Part shown: positions 1 through 5,673 of the stretch, piece after piece | Numbering within the stretch: position 1 is the first letter of the stretch | How the letters are laid out: every line of letters starts with the position of its first letter | Assembly: GCA_017996515.1 (NCBI GenBank) | Contig: JAGOGU010000086.1 | Location: 1-6,246 of the forward strand | DNA: 6,246 bases | Direction: 5' to 3' | DNA from: Allobrachymonas sp. | GTDB taxonomy: Bacteria; Pseudomonadota; Gammaproteobacteria; Burkholderiales; Burkholderiaceae_C | Program-made: the position numbers and the translations under genes | The notes under the pieces: model-generated | The model's input: the letters and a program-made list of their open reading frames with translations, nothing else | What the model was told of the DNA's origin: nothing | The model's database searches: none

Positions 1-730
1 CAGTGCGGCCGCCATCAATGATGTGGTGGGCTGGCTTTTGCTGGCGCTGGTGACCATGCTGTCTGCGGCGCAATTCAGCCCTTGGCAATTTGGCCTGACG
101 CTGCTGTGGCTGGCGGTGTATATAGTAGTGTGCTGGTGGCTGGTGCGCCCCTTGCTGCGCTGGCTGATTCAGCGGCTGGGCGGCGAGCACAGTTGGAGCA
201 ATAACCTGCTGGGCGTGATTCTTTGTCTGGTTTTCATCAGCGCCATGCTCACGTACAAGCTGGGCATTTTCGCGATATTTGGCGGCTTCATGCTGGGGGT
301 ACTGCTGCACGATCAGCCCCGTTTTGTGGAAGCCTGGCGTACGCACATCGGCCATTTCGTGACGGTATTTTTCTTGCCTATTTTCTTTACCTACACCGGC
401 TTGCGCACCAGCATCGGCAGCCTCAATACCCTGGCCCTGTGGGGATGGTGTGCCGTTGTTGTGCTGCTGGCCTGCGCGGCCAAATACCTGCCCTCGTACC
501 TGGCGGCGCGCTCGGCCGGCATGTCGGTGCCGCAAGCGCATATTGTGGGCGTGATGATGAATACGCGCGCCTTGATGGAGCTGATCGTCATCAATATCGG
601 CTACGACATGGGCGTGATCTCGCGCAGCGTCTTTACCATGCTGGTCATCATGGCCTTGGTTAGCACGGTGATTACCACGCCGGTGCTGCGCCGTTATTTG
701 CACCGCTTGGATGATGCCTCACCCGCTTGA
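1..730 (+). CDS. Cation:proton antiporter, CPA2 family (C-terminal part)
   Basis: The 5' end lies outside the window. The frame is open from base 2 and gives 242 visible residues. An inner-membrane exchanger that swaps H+ for Na+ or K+ is the family role. The visible part begins SAAAINDVVGW, resembling the ion-site helix of CPA2 exchangers, with Asp at visible residue 7. About six or seven hydrophobic segments follow, roughly at visible residues 8-22, 31-52, 68-88, 89-102, 118-134, 144-162 and 200-219. FLPIFFTYTGLRT (124-136) and NTRALMEL (177-184) are typical of the CPA2 core. The protein stops soon after the last helix, so it lacks the C-terminal TrkA-N/RCK domain of KefB/KefC. It lies 52 bases upstream of the halogenase gene on the same strand and may share its transcript. 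Family assignment is firm. The transported ion, and any link to export or pH balance in a biosynthetic locus, are inference. Confidence 0.88.
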   Translation, partial: SAAAINDVVGWLLLALVTMLSAAQFSPWQFGLTLLWLAVYIVVCWWLVRPLLRWLIQRLGGEHSWSNNLLGVILCLVFISAMLTYKLGIFAIFGGFMLGVLLHDQPRFVEAWRTHIGHFVTVFFLPIFFTYTGLRTSIGSLNTLALWGWCAVVVLLACAAKYLPSYLAARSAGMSVPQAHIVGVMMNTRALMELIVINIGYDMGVISRSVFTMLVIMALVSTVITTPVLRRYLHRLDDASPA

Positions 731-737
731 AAGTTAG

Positions 738-763
738 ACAGGATAAGACGGGTATCATCCTGT
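738..763 (+). repeat. Inverted repeat between antiporter and halogenase genes
   Basis: ACAGGAT (738-744) and ATCCTGT (757-763) form a perfect 7-bp inverted repeat with a 12-base spacer. It starts 8 bases after the antiporter stop and ends 3 bases before the halogenase ribosome binding site. No T-run follows, so it is not a classic terminator. It could be an operator or an mRNA hairpin affecting halogenase translation. An alternative 4-bp pairing, GATA (742-745) with TATC (753-756), is possible. The function is unproven. Confidence 0.4.
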
Positions 764-766
764 TCT

Positions 767-772
767 GGAGGG
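767..772 (+). promoter_or_regulatory. Ribosome binding site of the halogenase gene
   Basis: GGAGGG lies 10 bases before the ATG at 783. This supports 783 as the start over the in-frame ATG at 852, which has no purine-rich element ahead of it. Confidence 0.7.
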
Positions 773-782
773 AAAAGGCTTC

Positions 783-2213
783 ATGGATAGCACTGAAAAA
801 ACTGTTACCGATTTTGCCGCGCAAGAAAACCATGCGGGGATTCATACGTGCATGAGCGCAGCGGCTAATGCAGCCCAGGAGGCTGCCAGCAACACCCTGT
901 ACGACGTGCTGGTGATCGGCGGCGGGCCGGCGGGATCAACCACCGCGACCTTGCTGGCGCAAAAAGGCTTTCGGGTGGTGTTGCTGGAAAAAGCGCGGCA
1001 TCCGCGTTTTCACATCGGCGAATCCTTGCTGCCAGCCAACTTGCCCCTGCTGGATGAGTTGGGCGTGGGCGAAGAGGTGCGCGCCATCGGTGTGCCCAAA
1101 TACGCCGCAGAATTTGTTTCGCCATGGCATGAGCAGGGCTGCCAAACCTTCCAATTTGCCGATGCCTGGGACAAATCTATGCCTTCGGCCTATCAGGTGC
1201 TGCGTTCCGAATTTGACGAAATCCTGATCCGCAATGCCGAGCGCAAGGGCGCCCATGTGGTAGAGGGCTGCAAAGTCACCGGTGTGGATCTGGACAGCAA
1301 CCCAGATCAGATACAGGCTACCGCCTTGCACGACGATGGCAGCAAAAGCCAGTGGACGGCGCGGTTTCTGGTTGACGCCTCGGGGCGCGACACCTTTTTG
1401 TCCAATCGCTTCAAAATCAAATACCCCAATCCGGATCACAACAGCACGGCCATTTATGCCCATTTCAAAGGGGCGAAGCGCCACCCCGGCAAAGATCAGG
1501 GCAATATCACCATCTTCTGGTTCGACTATGGCTGGTTCTGGTTCATTCCCCTGCAAAATGACATCACCAGCGTCGGCATGGTGGTCTGGCCACACTTCCT
1601 GAAAACCCGTGGCAAGCGCAGTCTCAAACAGTTCTTTCTGGATGGCATGGCCATGTGCAAGGCGCTTTCGCAGCGCATGGAGCAGGCCACCATGGTGTCG
1701 GAGGACGTGACGGCCACGGGCAACTACTCCTACCTTTCACAGCGCAACCATGGCCGCAATTACGTGATGATTGGCGATGCCTACGCCTTTATCGACCCTG
1801 TCTTTTCGTCCGGCGTGTGGCTGGCGATGAAAGGCGGAGTGATGGCGACCAAGGCCATCGCCACCTGCCTGCGGCAGCCCGAACAGGCGCAGGCGGCATT
1901 GCAGACATTTGATGCCAAAATGCGGCACGGTCCGCGCGAGTTCTCGTGGTTCATCTACCGCATCTCGAATCCCACGATGCGCGATATGTTCATGTCGCCC
2001 AGCGATAAATACCGCATGAAAGAGGCTCTGCTGTCCATGCTGGCGGGCGATATTTACGACGACACGCCCATCTGGCCGGGCATACGCAAGCTCAAGGGGG
2101 CGTTTTATCTGCTGTCCTTGCTCAATCCCGGGCGCACCTGGCGCGCCTGGAAAAGCCGCAAGCAAGACATCAAGGCCATTCCTGGTTTGCTACCGCAGCA
2201 AACCGAATATTGA
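783..2213 (+). CDS. Flavin-dependent halogenase-like monooxygenase
   Basis: A 476-residue FAD-dependent oxidoreductase of the flavin-dependent halogenase group. Such enzymes use reduced FAD, O2 and halide to make HOCl or HOBr, which a lysine passes to an electron-rich substrate. The FAD-binding motif GGGPAG is at 46-51, followed by HIGESLLPAN (77-86). K106 in KYAAEFV sits where tryptophan halogenase PrnA has its catalytic Lys79 (same K-x4-FV spacing, from memory). The halogenase signature WFWFIP (WxWxIP) is at 251-256. GDAYAFIDPVFSSG (331-344) is the second FAD contact. In it, F341 replaces the Glu found in tryptophan halogenases, which points to the phenol/pyrrole/carrier-bound class. About 38 residues precede the flavin fold, slightly long for the family. 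The neighbouring acyl-ACP dehydratase suggests an ACP-linked or polyene-type substrate. A non-halogenating flavin oxidoreductase of the same superfamily cannot be excluded. There is no signal peptide, so it should be cytoplasmic. Confidence 0.85.
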   Translation: MDSTEKTVTDFAAQENHAGIHTCMSAAANAAQEAASNTLYDVLVIGGGPAGSTTATLLAQKGFRVVLLEKARHPRFHIGESLLPANLPLLDELGVGEEVRAIGVPKYAAEFVSPWHEQGCQTFQFADAWDKSMPSAYQVLRSEFDEILIRNAERKGAHVVEGCKVTGVDLDSNPDQIQATALHDDGSKSQWTARFLVDASGRDTFLSNRFKIKYPNPDHNSTAIYAHFKGAKRHPGKDQGNITIFWFDYGWFWFIPLQNDITSVGMVVWPHFLKTRGKRSLKQFFLDGMAMCKALSQRMEQATMVSEDVTATGNYSYLSQRNHGRNYVMIGDAYAFIDPVFSSGVWLAMKGGVMATKAIATCLRQPEQAQAALQTFDAKMRHGPREFSWFIYRISNPTMRDMFMSPSDKYRMKEALLSMLAGDIYDDTPIWPGIRKLKGAFYLLSLLNPGRTWRAWKSRKQDIKAIPGLLPQQTEY

Positions 2214-2306
2214 TACTCCTGCTTACGTAGCGTGTGCGCGTAGGCAGTTCTACTTTGTTGGTTGGCACAGACGACAGACTGCGTCCAGCTCGGGTAGACG
2301 ATATGC

Positions 2307-2354
2307 AGTTTTGCAGGCGGGTCTGGATGCCGCCATCTGTTAGACTGCAAAGCT
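2307..2354 (+). other. Predicted nested stem-loop, possible weak terminator
   Basis: AGTTTTGCA (2307-2315) pairs with TGCAAAGCT (2346-2354), 9 bp with one G-T wobble. Inside it GTCT (2321-2324) pairs with AGAC (2342-2345), and GATG (2326-2329) pairs with CATC (2334-2337) around a 4-base loop. A 5-base bulge and an internal loop interrupt the stack. The following TGATTGTTT is T-rich but not a clean T-tract. It lies about 95 bases after the halogenase stop and about 100 bases before the dehydratase start. It may end some halogenase transcripts or structure the dehydratase leader. Confidence 0.35.
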
Positions 2355-2456
2355 TGATTGTTTAACGCATGGTTACGTAACAAACGTGCAACACAAACGC
2401 TTCGTCAGATGCGTGCATGCATTCCATGCTTTTCCTGTTTTTTGCCATTGCTTGTC

Positions 2457-3011
2457 ATGACTGCTTTTTCTGCCGATACGCCCCTGCAATACCCGATTGA
2501 GCTGGATACCGCTGCCCTGATGGAGCTGATTCCGCACCGCCCCCCCATGCTGTTTATCGAGCAGGCGACTGCGCATGCGGCAGACCGTTTCAACGGCATT
2601 GCCAGCTGGCCGGCAGACAATCCGATTTTGGTTGGGCACTTCCCCGGCTGCCCGATCGTGCCGGGCGCCATCATTCTGGAAGCGGCGGCGCAGTTGGCCG
2701 GCATCGGCTTGCTGGCGGGCGACCCCATCACGCGCAATATCGGCTCCGGCCATGTGGGCATGCTGGGCGCTGTGCGCAAATGCTCATTCAAGCGCCCCGT
2801 ATTGCCGGGCGACAAACTGCATTTCAGCATGACGTGCCGCCGCATGGCCGAAAAAGCCGTGCTGGTGCAATGCACGGGCGAGGTGGATGGCATTGAAGCC
2901 GCCATTCTCGAATTCATGGTGGTGTATGCGCCAGAAACCAGCCTGCAAGAATTCATCCCCTCCGAGGCGCTGGTGCATCTGTTTCGCTCGCTGCCCGGCA
3001 GCACGCGTTAA
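2457..3011 (+). CDS. FabZ-like 3-hydroxyacyl-ACP dehydratase (hot-dog fold)
   Basis: A 184-residue protein expected to remove water from 3-hydroxyacyl-ACP to give the trans-2-enoyl-ACP in the cytoplasm. ELIPHRPPMLFIE (23-35) matches the FabZ N-terminal motif. GHFPGCPIVPG (60-70) with H61, and IILEAAAQ (72-79) with E75, carry the catalytic His/Glu pair of FabA/FabZ enzymes. It is longer than a housekeeping FabZ of about 150 residues, with extra N- and C-terminal tails. Because it sits beside a halogenase and not among lpxA/lpxD genes, a dedicated role in polyketide, aryl-polyene or xanthomonadin-type synthesis is likely but inferred. The frame is open back to a TTG at 2358 and contains an ATG at 2409. 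I prefer 2457 because the conserved fold begins soon after it, and the upstream codons are Cys-rich and unlike the gene. No start has a good Shine-Dalgarno, so the start is uncertain. It is separated from the halogenase by 243 bases. Confidence 0.85.
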   Translation: MTAFSADTPLQYPIELDTAALMELIPHRPPMLFIEQATAHAADRFNGIASWPADNPILVGHFPGCPIVPGAIILEAAAQLAGIGLLAGDPITRNIGSGHVGMLGAVRKCSFKRPVLPGDKLHFSMTCRRMAEKAVLVQCTGEVDGIEAAILEFMVVYAPETSLQEFIPSEALVHLFRSLPGSTR

Positions 3012-3026
3012 TCGCAGCGCATCGCG

Positions 3027-3047
3027 CGGCGGCTGTGCTGCCCGCCG
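3027..3047. terminator. Weak candidate bidirectional terminator between convergent genes
   Basis: CGGCGG (3027-3032) and CCGCCG (3042-3047) form a perfect 6-bp GC-only stem around a 9-base loop. It sits in the 76-base gap between the convergent dehydratase and Nudix genes. Only two Ts follow on the + strand and there is no T-run on the - strand, so a terminator role rests mainly on position. Confidence 0.25.
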
Positions 3048-3087
3048 TTGGTGAAGCGGTGTATTCCAATAACCTGGGGCTTGCTGC

Positions 3088-3585
3088 TTACGCCTGCTGG
3101 CTTGCTGCTTCTTCTTGCAACCACTGCAGCACAGGCACAGTGCCCGGTAAAACTGGTTGCACCTGCACCGGTAGGCTCTCCCAGGCAAAAGACTGGTTTT
3201 CGCGCATGCACAGTTCGCCGCGCCATGCATGCACCTTGCAGAAATGCAGTTCTACCAGCGCATGCGGGTAGTCCACCACGCTGCTGCGCCAAGGGATGGC
3301 GCTATCGATCAGCAGGCCGATTTCTTCGTGCAATTCGCGCCGGAGCGCAGCTTCCACGCTTTCCCCCGCTTCCACCTTGCCACCAGGAAATTCCCAGTAG
3401 CCCGCATACGCTTTGCCTGCCGGACGGCTGGTGAGCAAAAAGCAGCCGTCGGCACGCTGCAAAATGCCTACCGCTACGTGCACTAGCTTGCGCGGTTGTT
3501 GAGGCGAAGGGGTATCCGTGCGGGGCTGTGCGGCGTCAGCCACCAGCACGGCAGGGCGTGGCTGGGATGTTGGGTGCATGTTCAT
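3088..3585 (-). CDS. Nudix hydrolase, MutT-like (8-oxo-dGTP diphosphatase type)
   Basis: A 165-residue Nudix protein. HVAVGILQRADGCFLLTSRP (36-55) and GYWEFPGG (62-69) are typical of MutT. The full Nudix box GX5EX7REUXEEXGU runs from G69 to L91, with E75, R83, E84, E87, E88 and G90 present, so the metal-binding catalytic site is intact. MutT enzymes hydrolyse oxidised nucleotides such as 8-oxo-dGTP to the monophosphate. Substrate here is assigned by family only. A Pro- and Gln-rich N-terminal tail of about 32 residues makes it longer than E. coli MutT (129). I start at the ATG at 3585, which forms an ATGA overlap with the stop of the DUF815 gene and implies translational coupling. A second ATG two codons on (3579) is possible. 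The frame continues upstream, but that part lies over the DUF815 gene. It is the last gene of the - strand block and ends against the convergent dehydratase gene. Confidence 0.9.
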   Translation of the reverse strand: MNMHPTSQPRPAVLVADAAQPRTDTPSPQQPRKLVHVAVGILQRADGCFLLTSRPAGKAYAGYWEFPGGKVEAGESVEAALRRELHEEIGLLIDSAIPWRSSVVDYPHALVELHFCKVHAWRGELCMRENQSFAWESLPVQVQPVLPGTVPVLQWLQEEAASQQA

Positions 3586-4463
3586 GCCTCGCGTCGGCCC
3601 GCGTAATCGCAGGCAAATTGCCAGGCCACACGGCCACTGCGCGAGCCGCGCTCCAGTGCCCAGACCAGGGCCTCGGGCGTGGCGGTGGCGATTTCCTCTT
3701 CGGGCACATGCAGGCTGCGCAGCCATTGGCGCACGATGGCGAGGTAAGCATCCTGGCTGAAGGGGTAGAAGCTGATCCAGATGCCAAAGCGCTCGGACAG
3801 CGACACTTTTTCTTCCACCGCCTCGCCCGGGTGCAGCTCACCATCAGGCGTGCGGGTATGGCTCAGATTCTCTTGCATGTATTCGGGCAGCAAGTGGCGG
3901 CGGTTGCTGGTGGCGCAAATCAGGACATTGGGGCTGCTGGCGGCCACCGAGCCGTCGAGCATGGATTTGAGCGCCTTGTAGCCCGATTCGCCTTCATCGA
4001 AACTCAGGTCATCGCAAAAAATCAGGAATTTTTCCGGGCGCTGCGCGATCAATTCGACAATATCGGGCAAGTCCACCAAATCGGTTTTATCCACTTCAAT
4101 CAGGCGCAATCCCTGTGCTGCGAATGCGTTGAGGCAGGCTTTGATCAGTGATGATTTGCCCGTGCCACGCGCGCCCGTGAGCAATACGTTGTTGAAGCTG
4201 CGGCCTTGCACGAATTGCTGCACATTGCGCACCATGCGCGTTTTTTGATCGTCGATTTCGTGCAAATCCTCCAGGCGAATGGATGCAAGGTGGCGCACAG
4301 GTTCTAATACGCCCGCCTGACCACCCCAGCCGCTGTGGCGCTTGCGGTAACGGAAGGCAATGGCGGCCTGCCAGTCGGGCTCTGTCAGGGGCTGTGGTAG
4401 CACAGTCTCCAGTCGGGTAAGCAGTTTTTCGGCTTGGGCAATAAGTGCGTTGAGGTCAGACAT
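3582..4463 (-). CDS. DUF815-family AAA+ ATP-binding protein
   Basis: A 293-residue ATPase of the DUF815 type (annotated as ATP-binding protein in many proteobacteria; biological role unknown). The P-loop GARGTGKSS is at 97-105 with K103. The Walker B-like FLIFCDDLSF is at 146-155 with D151 and D152. ICATSNRRH (182-190) looks like a sensor-1 strand, with Asn187. FGIWISFYPF (206-215) followed by the region ending in RSGRVAWQF completes the family pattern. There is no signal peptide or membrane segment, so it is cytoplasmic. The ATG at 4463 gives the expected N-terminus but has no clear Shine-Dalgarno. Its stop overlaps the Nudix start by 4 bases, so the two are almost certainly one operon. I recall this pair as common in Burkholderiales. 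The upstream leader carries a repeat and hairpin (4501-4538) that may matter for expression. Confidence 0.9.
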   Translation of the reverse strand: MSDLNALIAQAEKLLTRLETVLPQPLTEPDWQAAIAFRYRKRHSGWGGQAGVLEPVRHLASIRLEDLHEIDDQKTRMVRNVQQFVQGRSFNNVLLTGARGTGKSSLIKACLNAFAAQGLRLIEVDKTDLVDLPDIVELIAQRPEKFLIFCDDLSFDEGESGYKALKSMLDGSVAASSPNVLICATSNRRHLLPEYMQENLSHTRTPDGELHPGEAVEEKVSLSERFGIWISFYPFSQDAYLAIVRQWLRSLHVPEEEIATATPEALVWALERGSRSGRVAWQFACDYAGRREA

Positions 4464-4500
4464 GGCAGAGGGAAAAATTGCATGTTTTCGAAACGGAGGG

Positions 4501-4538
4501 TGCCGCTATGTAGCAGCGCCGCTAGCCGCTAGACGGCA
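4501..4538 (-). repeat. TAGCGGC triple repeat with a complementary block
   Basis: Read on the - strand, TAGCGGC occurs at 4531-4525, 4524-4518 and 4508-4502. GCTGCTA, which can pair with any of them with one G-U wobble, is at 4517-4511. Flanking TGCCG (4538-4534) and CGGCA (4505-4501) can close an outer stem. The block lies about 40-75 bases ahead of the DUF815 start, probably in its mRNA leader. Function is unknown; chance similarity is possible. Confidence 0.45.
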
Positions 4539-4671
4539 AGCATACCGCGTTGTGCTTTTGAGCCGCAGTATGTCCGCCTTTTCCAGAAGAGTTGTGCCAC
4601 AAAATCTCTTTGAGCAAGAGGTTGTTTCAAGATCGTCCTTTGGCAAGAGTCTGAGCGTTACCCCGCAAGAA

Positions 4672-4685
4672 CGAAAAATTTTTCG
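4672..4685. repeat. 14-bp perfect palindrome with AT core
   Basis: CGAAAAATTTTTCG is a perfect palindrome without a loop, so it is more like a dimer-protein binding site or a bent A-tract than a hairpin. It lies about 210 bases upstream of the DUF815 start. No regulator can be named from it. Confidence 0.4.
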
Positions 4686-4829
4686 CAATGGATACGGTTA
4701 CAGCGAATCCTCTTGCCTTCAGGCCGGTTGAGACGCGACTGGCTTCTCAAGCAAAGTTCTTTTTCCCCAGCTGGCAGGGAAGGACAGGATGGGGCAGGCT
4801 AGGCAGAAAGGAAGGCGATGACTGGGCAG

Positions 4830-4862
4830 AAAAAAAGCTGCCAGGTTGCCCGGGCAGCTTTT
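4830..4862 (-). terminator. Rho-independent terminator of the rpsF-priB-rpsR-rplI operon
   Basis: On the - strand AAAAGCTGCC (4862-4853) and GGCAGCTTTT (4842-4833) form a perfect 10-bp stem around a 10-base loop. The T-run continues to 4830, making seven Ts in all. It begins 24 bases after the rplI stop, as expected for the operon end. Confidence 0.85.
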
Positions 4863-4886
4863 GGAAGGTGCAACAGGTGCGCGCGA

Positions 4887-5339
4887 TCAGGCGGTTTCGC
4901 CGTACACGTTCACGTTCACCTCGACCACGACATCGGTGTGCAGACCGATTTGTACGCTGGTTTCGCTCACGGTCTTGATCGGGCCGTTGGGCAGGCGCAC
5001 TTGCGATTTGTGTACGTCAAAACCCATTTTGCCCAGCTCTTCGGCAATGTCGTAGTTGGTCACGGAGCCGAACAGGCGACCGTCCACACCGGCTTTTTGT
5101 GTCAGTTTGACAGTCGCACCAGCGAGTTTTTCGCCTACGGCTTGAGCAGCAACCAGCTTTTCGGCAGCCAGCTTTTCGAGTTCGGCACGGCGTGCTTCAA
5201 ACTCTTTCAGAGCGGTTTCGGTTGCGCGGCGGGCGCGGCCGGTAGGGATCAGGAAGTTGCGGGCGTAGCCGTCTTTGACTTTGACGACATCACCGAGGTT
5301 GCCCAGGTTGAGCACTTTGTCGAGCAGAATGACTTGCAT
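4887..5339 (-). CDS. rplI: 50S ribosomal protein L9
   Basis: A 150-residue protein, the usual length for L9 (149 in E. coli). It binds domain V of 23S rRNA near the base of the L1 stalk and limits frameshifting. [19 protein letters not shown] at the N-terminus and [12 protein letters not shown] (21-32) form the conserved rRNA-binding N-domain. A charged Ala/Glu/Lys-rich helix (about 41-76) joins it to the C-domain, which contains GRLFGSVTN (86-94). The start at 5339 is preceded by GAGGAG (5354-5349). It is the last gene of the ribosomal operon and is followed by a strong terminator. In many proteobacteria dnaB comes next; here it does not. Confidence 0.97.
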   Translation of the reverse strand: MQVILLDKVLNLGNLGDVVKVKDGYARNFLIPTGRARRATETALKEFEARRAELEKLAAEKLVAAQAVGEKLAGATVKLTQKAGVDGRLFGSVTNYDIAEELGKMGFDVHKSQVRLPNGPIKTVSETSVQIGLHTDVVVEVNVNVYGETA

Positions 5340-5348
5340 GGCTGGTGT

Positions 5349-5354
5349 CTCCTC
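5349..5354 (-). promoter_or_regulatory. Ribosome binding site of rplI, overlapping the rpsR stop
   Basis: GAGGAG on the - strand lies 9 bases before the rplI ATG. It shares two bases with the TGA of rpsR (5355-5353), so a ribosome finishing rpsR covers the rplI site. This suggests coupled translation. Confidence 0.7.
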
Positions 5355-5634
5355 AGATCTTGTGCTGGTCAGTGAATGGCAGCAGAGCCAGGAAGCGCGC
5401 GCGCTTGATGGCGGTGTTGAGCTGACGCTGGTAAATGGCGCGAGTGCCGGTCAAACGTGCAGGAATGATCTTGCCGTTTTCGGCGATGAAGTCGCGCAGG
5501 GTGTCGATGTCTTTGTAATCGATCTCTTCGACTTTTGCGACGGTGAAGCGGCAGAAGCGCTTGCGCTTGAACAGCAGGTTTTGTGCCGAACGGCGTGGGC
5601 GCCGATCTTTGCCGGTTTTTCTGGCTGTAGCCAT
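5353..5634 (-). CDS. rpsR: 30S ribosomal protein S18
   Basis: A 93-residue S18, which binds with S6 to the central domain of 16S rRNA in the platform of the small subunit. The core [11 protein letters not shown] (21-31), [13 protein letters not shown] (38-50), ARLTGT (59-64) and [20 protein letters not shown] (68-87) are all canonical. The N-terminus is about 18 residues longer than in E. coli (75 residues) and is basic, as in other betaproteobacteria. The ATG at 5634 is preceded by an AGGAGA Shine-Dalgarno (5648-5643). It lies 39 bases after priB and 13 bases before rplI on the same strand. Confidence 0.97.
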   Translation of the reverse strand: MATARKTGKDRRPRRSAQNLLFKRKRFCRFTVAKVEEIDYKDIDTLRDFIAENGKIIPARLTGTRAIYQRQLNTAIKRARFLALLPFTDQHKI

Positions 5635-5673
5635 GATAAAAATCTCCTGAAAATCTGTATGGGGTAACGGTAA

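Larger units (their letters stand above)
4464..4829. other. Gene-free region upstream of the DUF815 gene
   Basis: About 370 bases between the rplI terminator and the DUF815 start. No reading frame here has a convincing start, ribosome binding site or protein motif. It is less GC-rich than its neighbours, particularly around 4550-4700, and presumably carries the promoter of the DUF815-Nudix operon on the - strand. I could not find a confident -35/-10 pair. It contains three TAGCGGC copies plus a complementary block (4501-4538), a 14-bp palindrome (4672-4685) and a purine-rich stretch with repeated GGCAG (about 4770-4830). No tRNA or known RNA fold was recognised. Confidence 0.6.

Noticed and set aside
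936..1595. 219-codon open frame on the - strand
   Set aside because: Lies wholly antisense to the halogenase gene, has no recognisable domain, and is explained by the codon bias of a GC-rich gene.
2372..2381. GTTACGTAAC palindrome upstream of the dehydratase
   Set aside because: Ten-base palindromes are expected several times by chance in a window this size; no matching promoter elements.
2214..2456. Promoter search in the halogenase-dehydratase gap
   Set aside because: TTGATT at 2355-2360 has no acceptable -10 box at the right spacing; no promoter is claimed.
2405..3004. 199-codon open frame on the - strand
   Set aside because: Antisense shadow of the dehydratase gene; the + strand frame carries the GHFP and ILEAAAQ motifs.
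3035..3434. Overlapping short + strand frames near the dehydratase end
   Set aside because: They are antisense to the Nudix gene and have low-complexity, motif-free translations.
3528..4151. 207-codon open frame on the + strand
   Set aside because: Antisense to the DUF815 and Nudix genes, which have clear catalytic motifs; no family pattern in the translation.
4506..4688. 60-codon frame on the - strand in the gene-free region, considered as a small gene or leader peptide
   Set aside because: Starts at TTG without a ribosome binding site, shows no motif, and runs across the TAGCGGC repeats.
4818..5375. 185-codon open frame on the + strand
   Set aside because: Antisense to rplI and runs through its terminator; no independent support.
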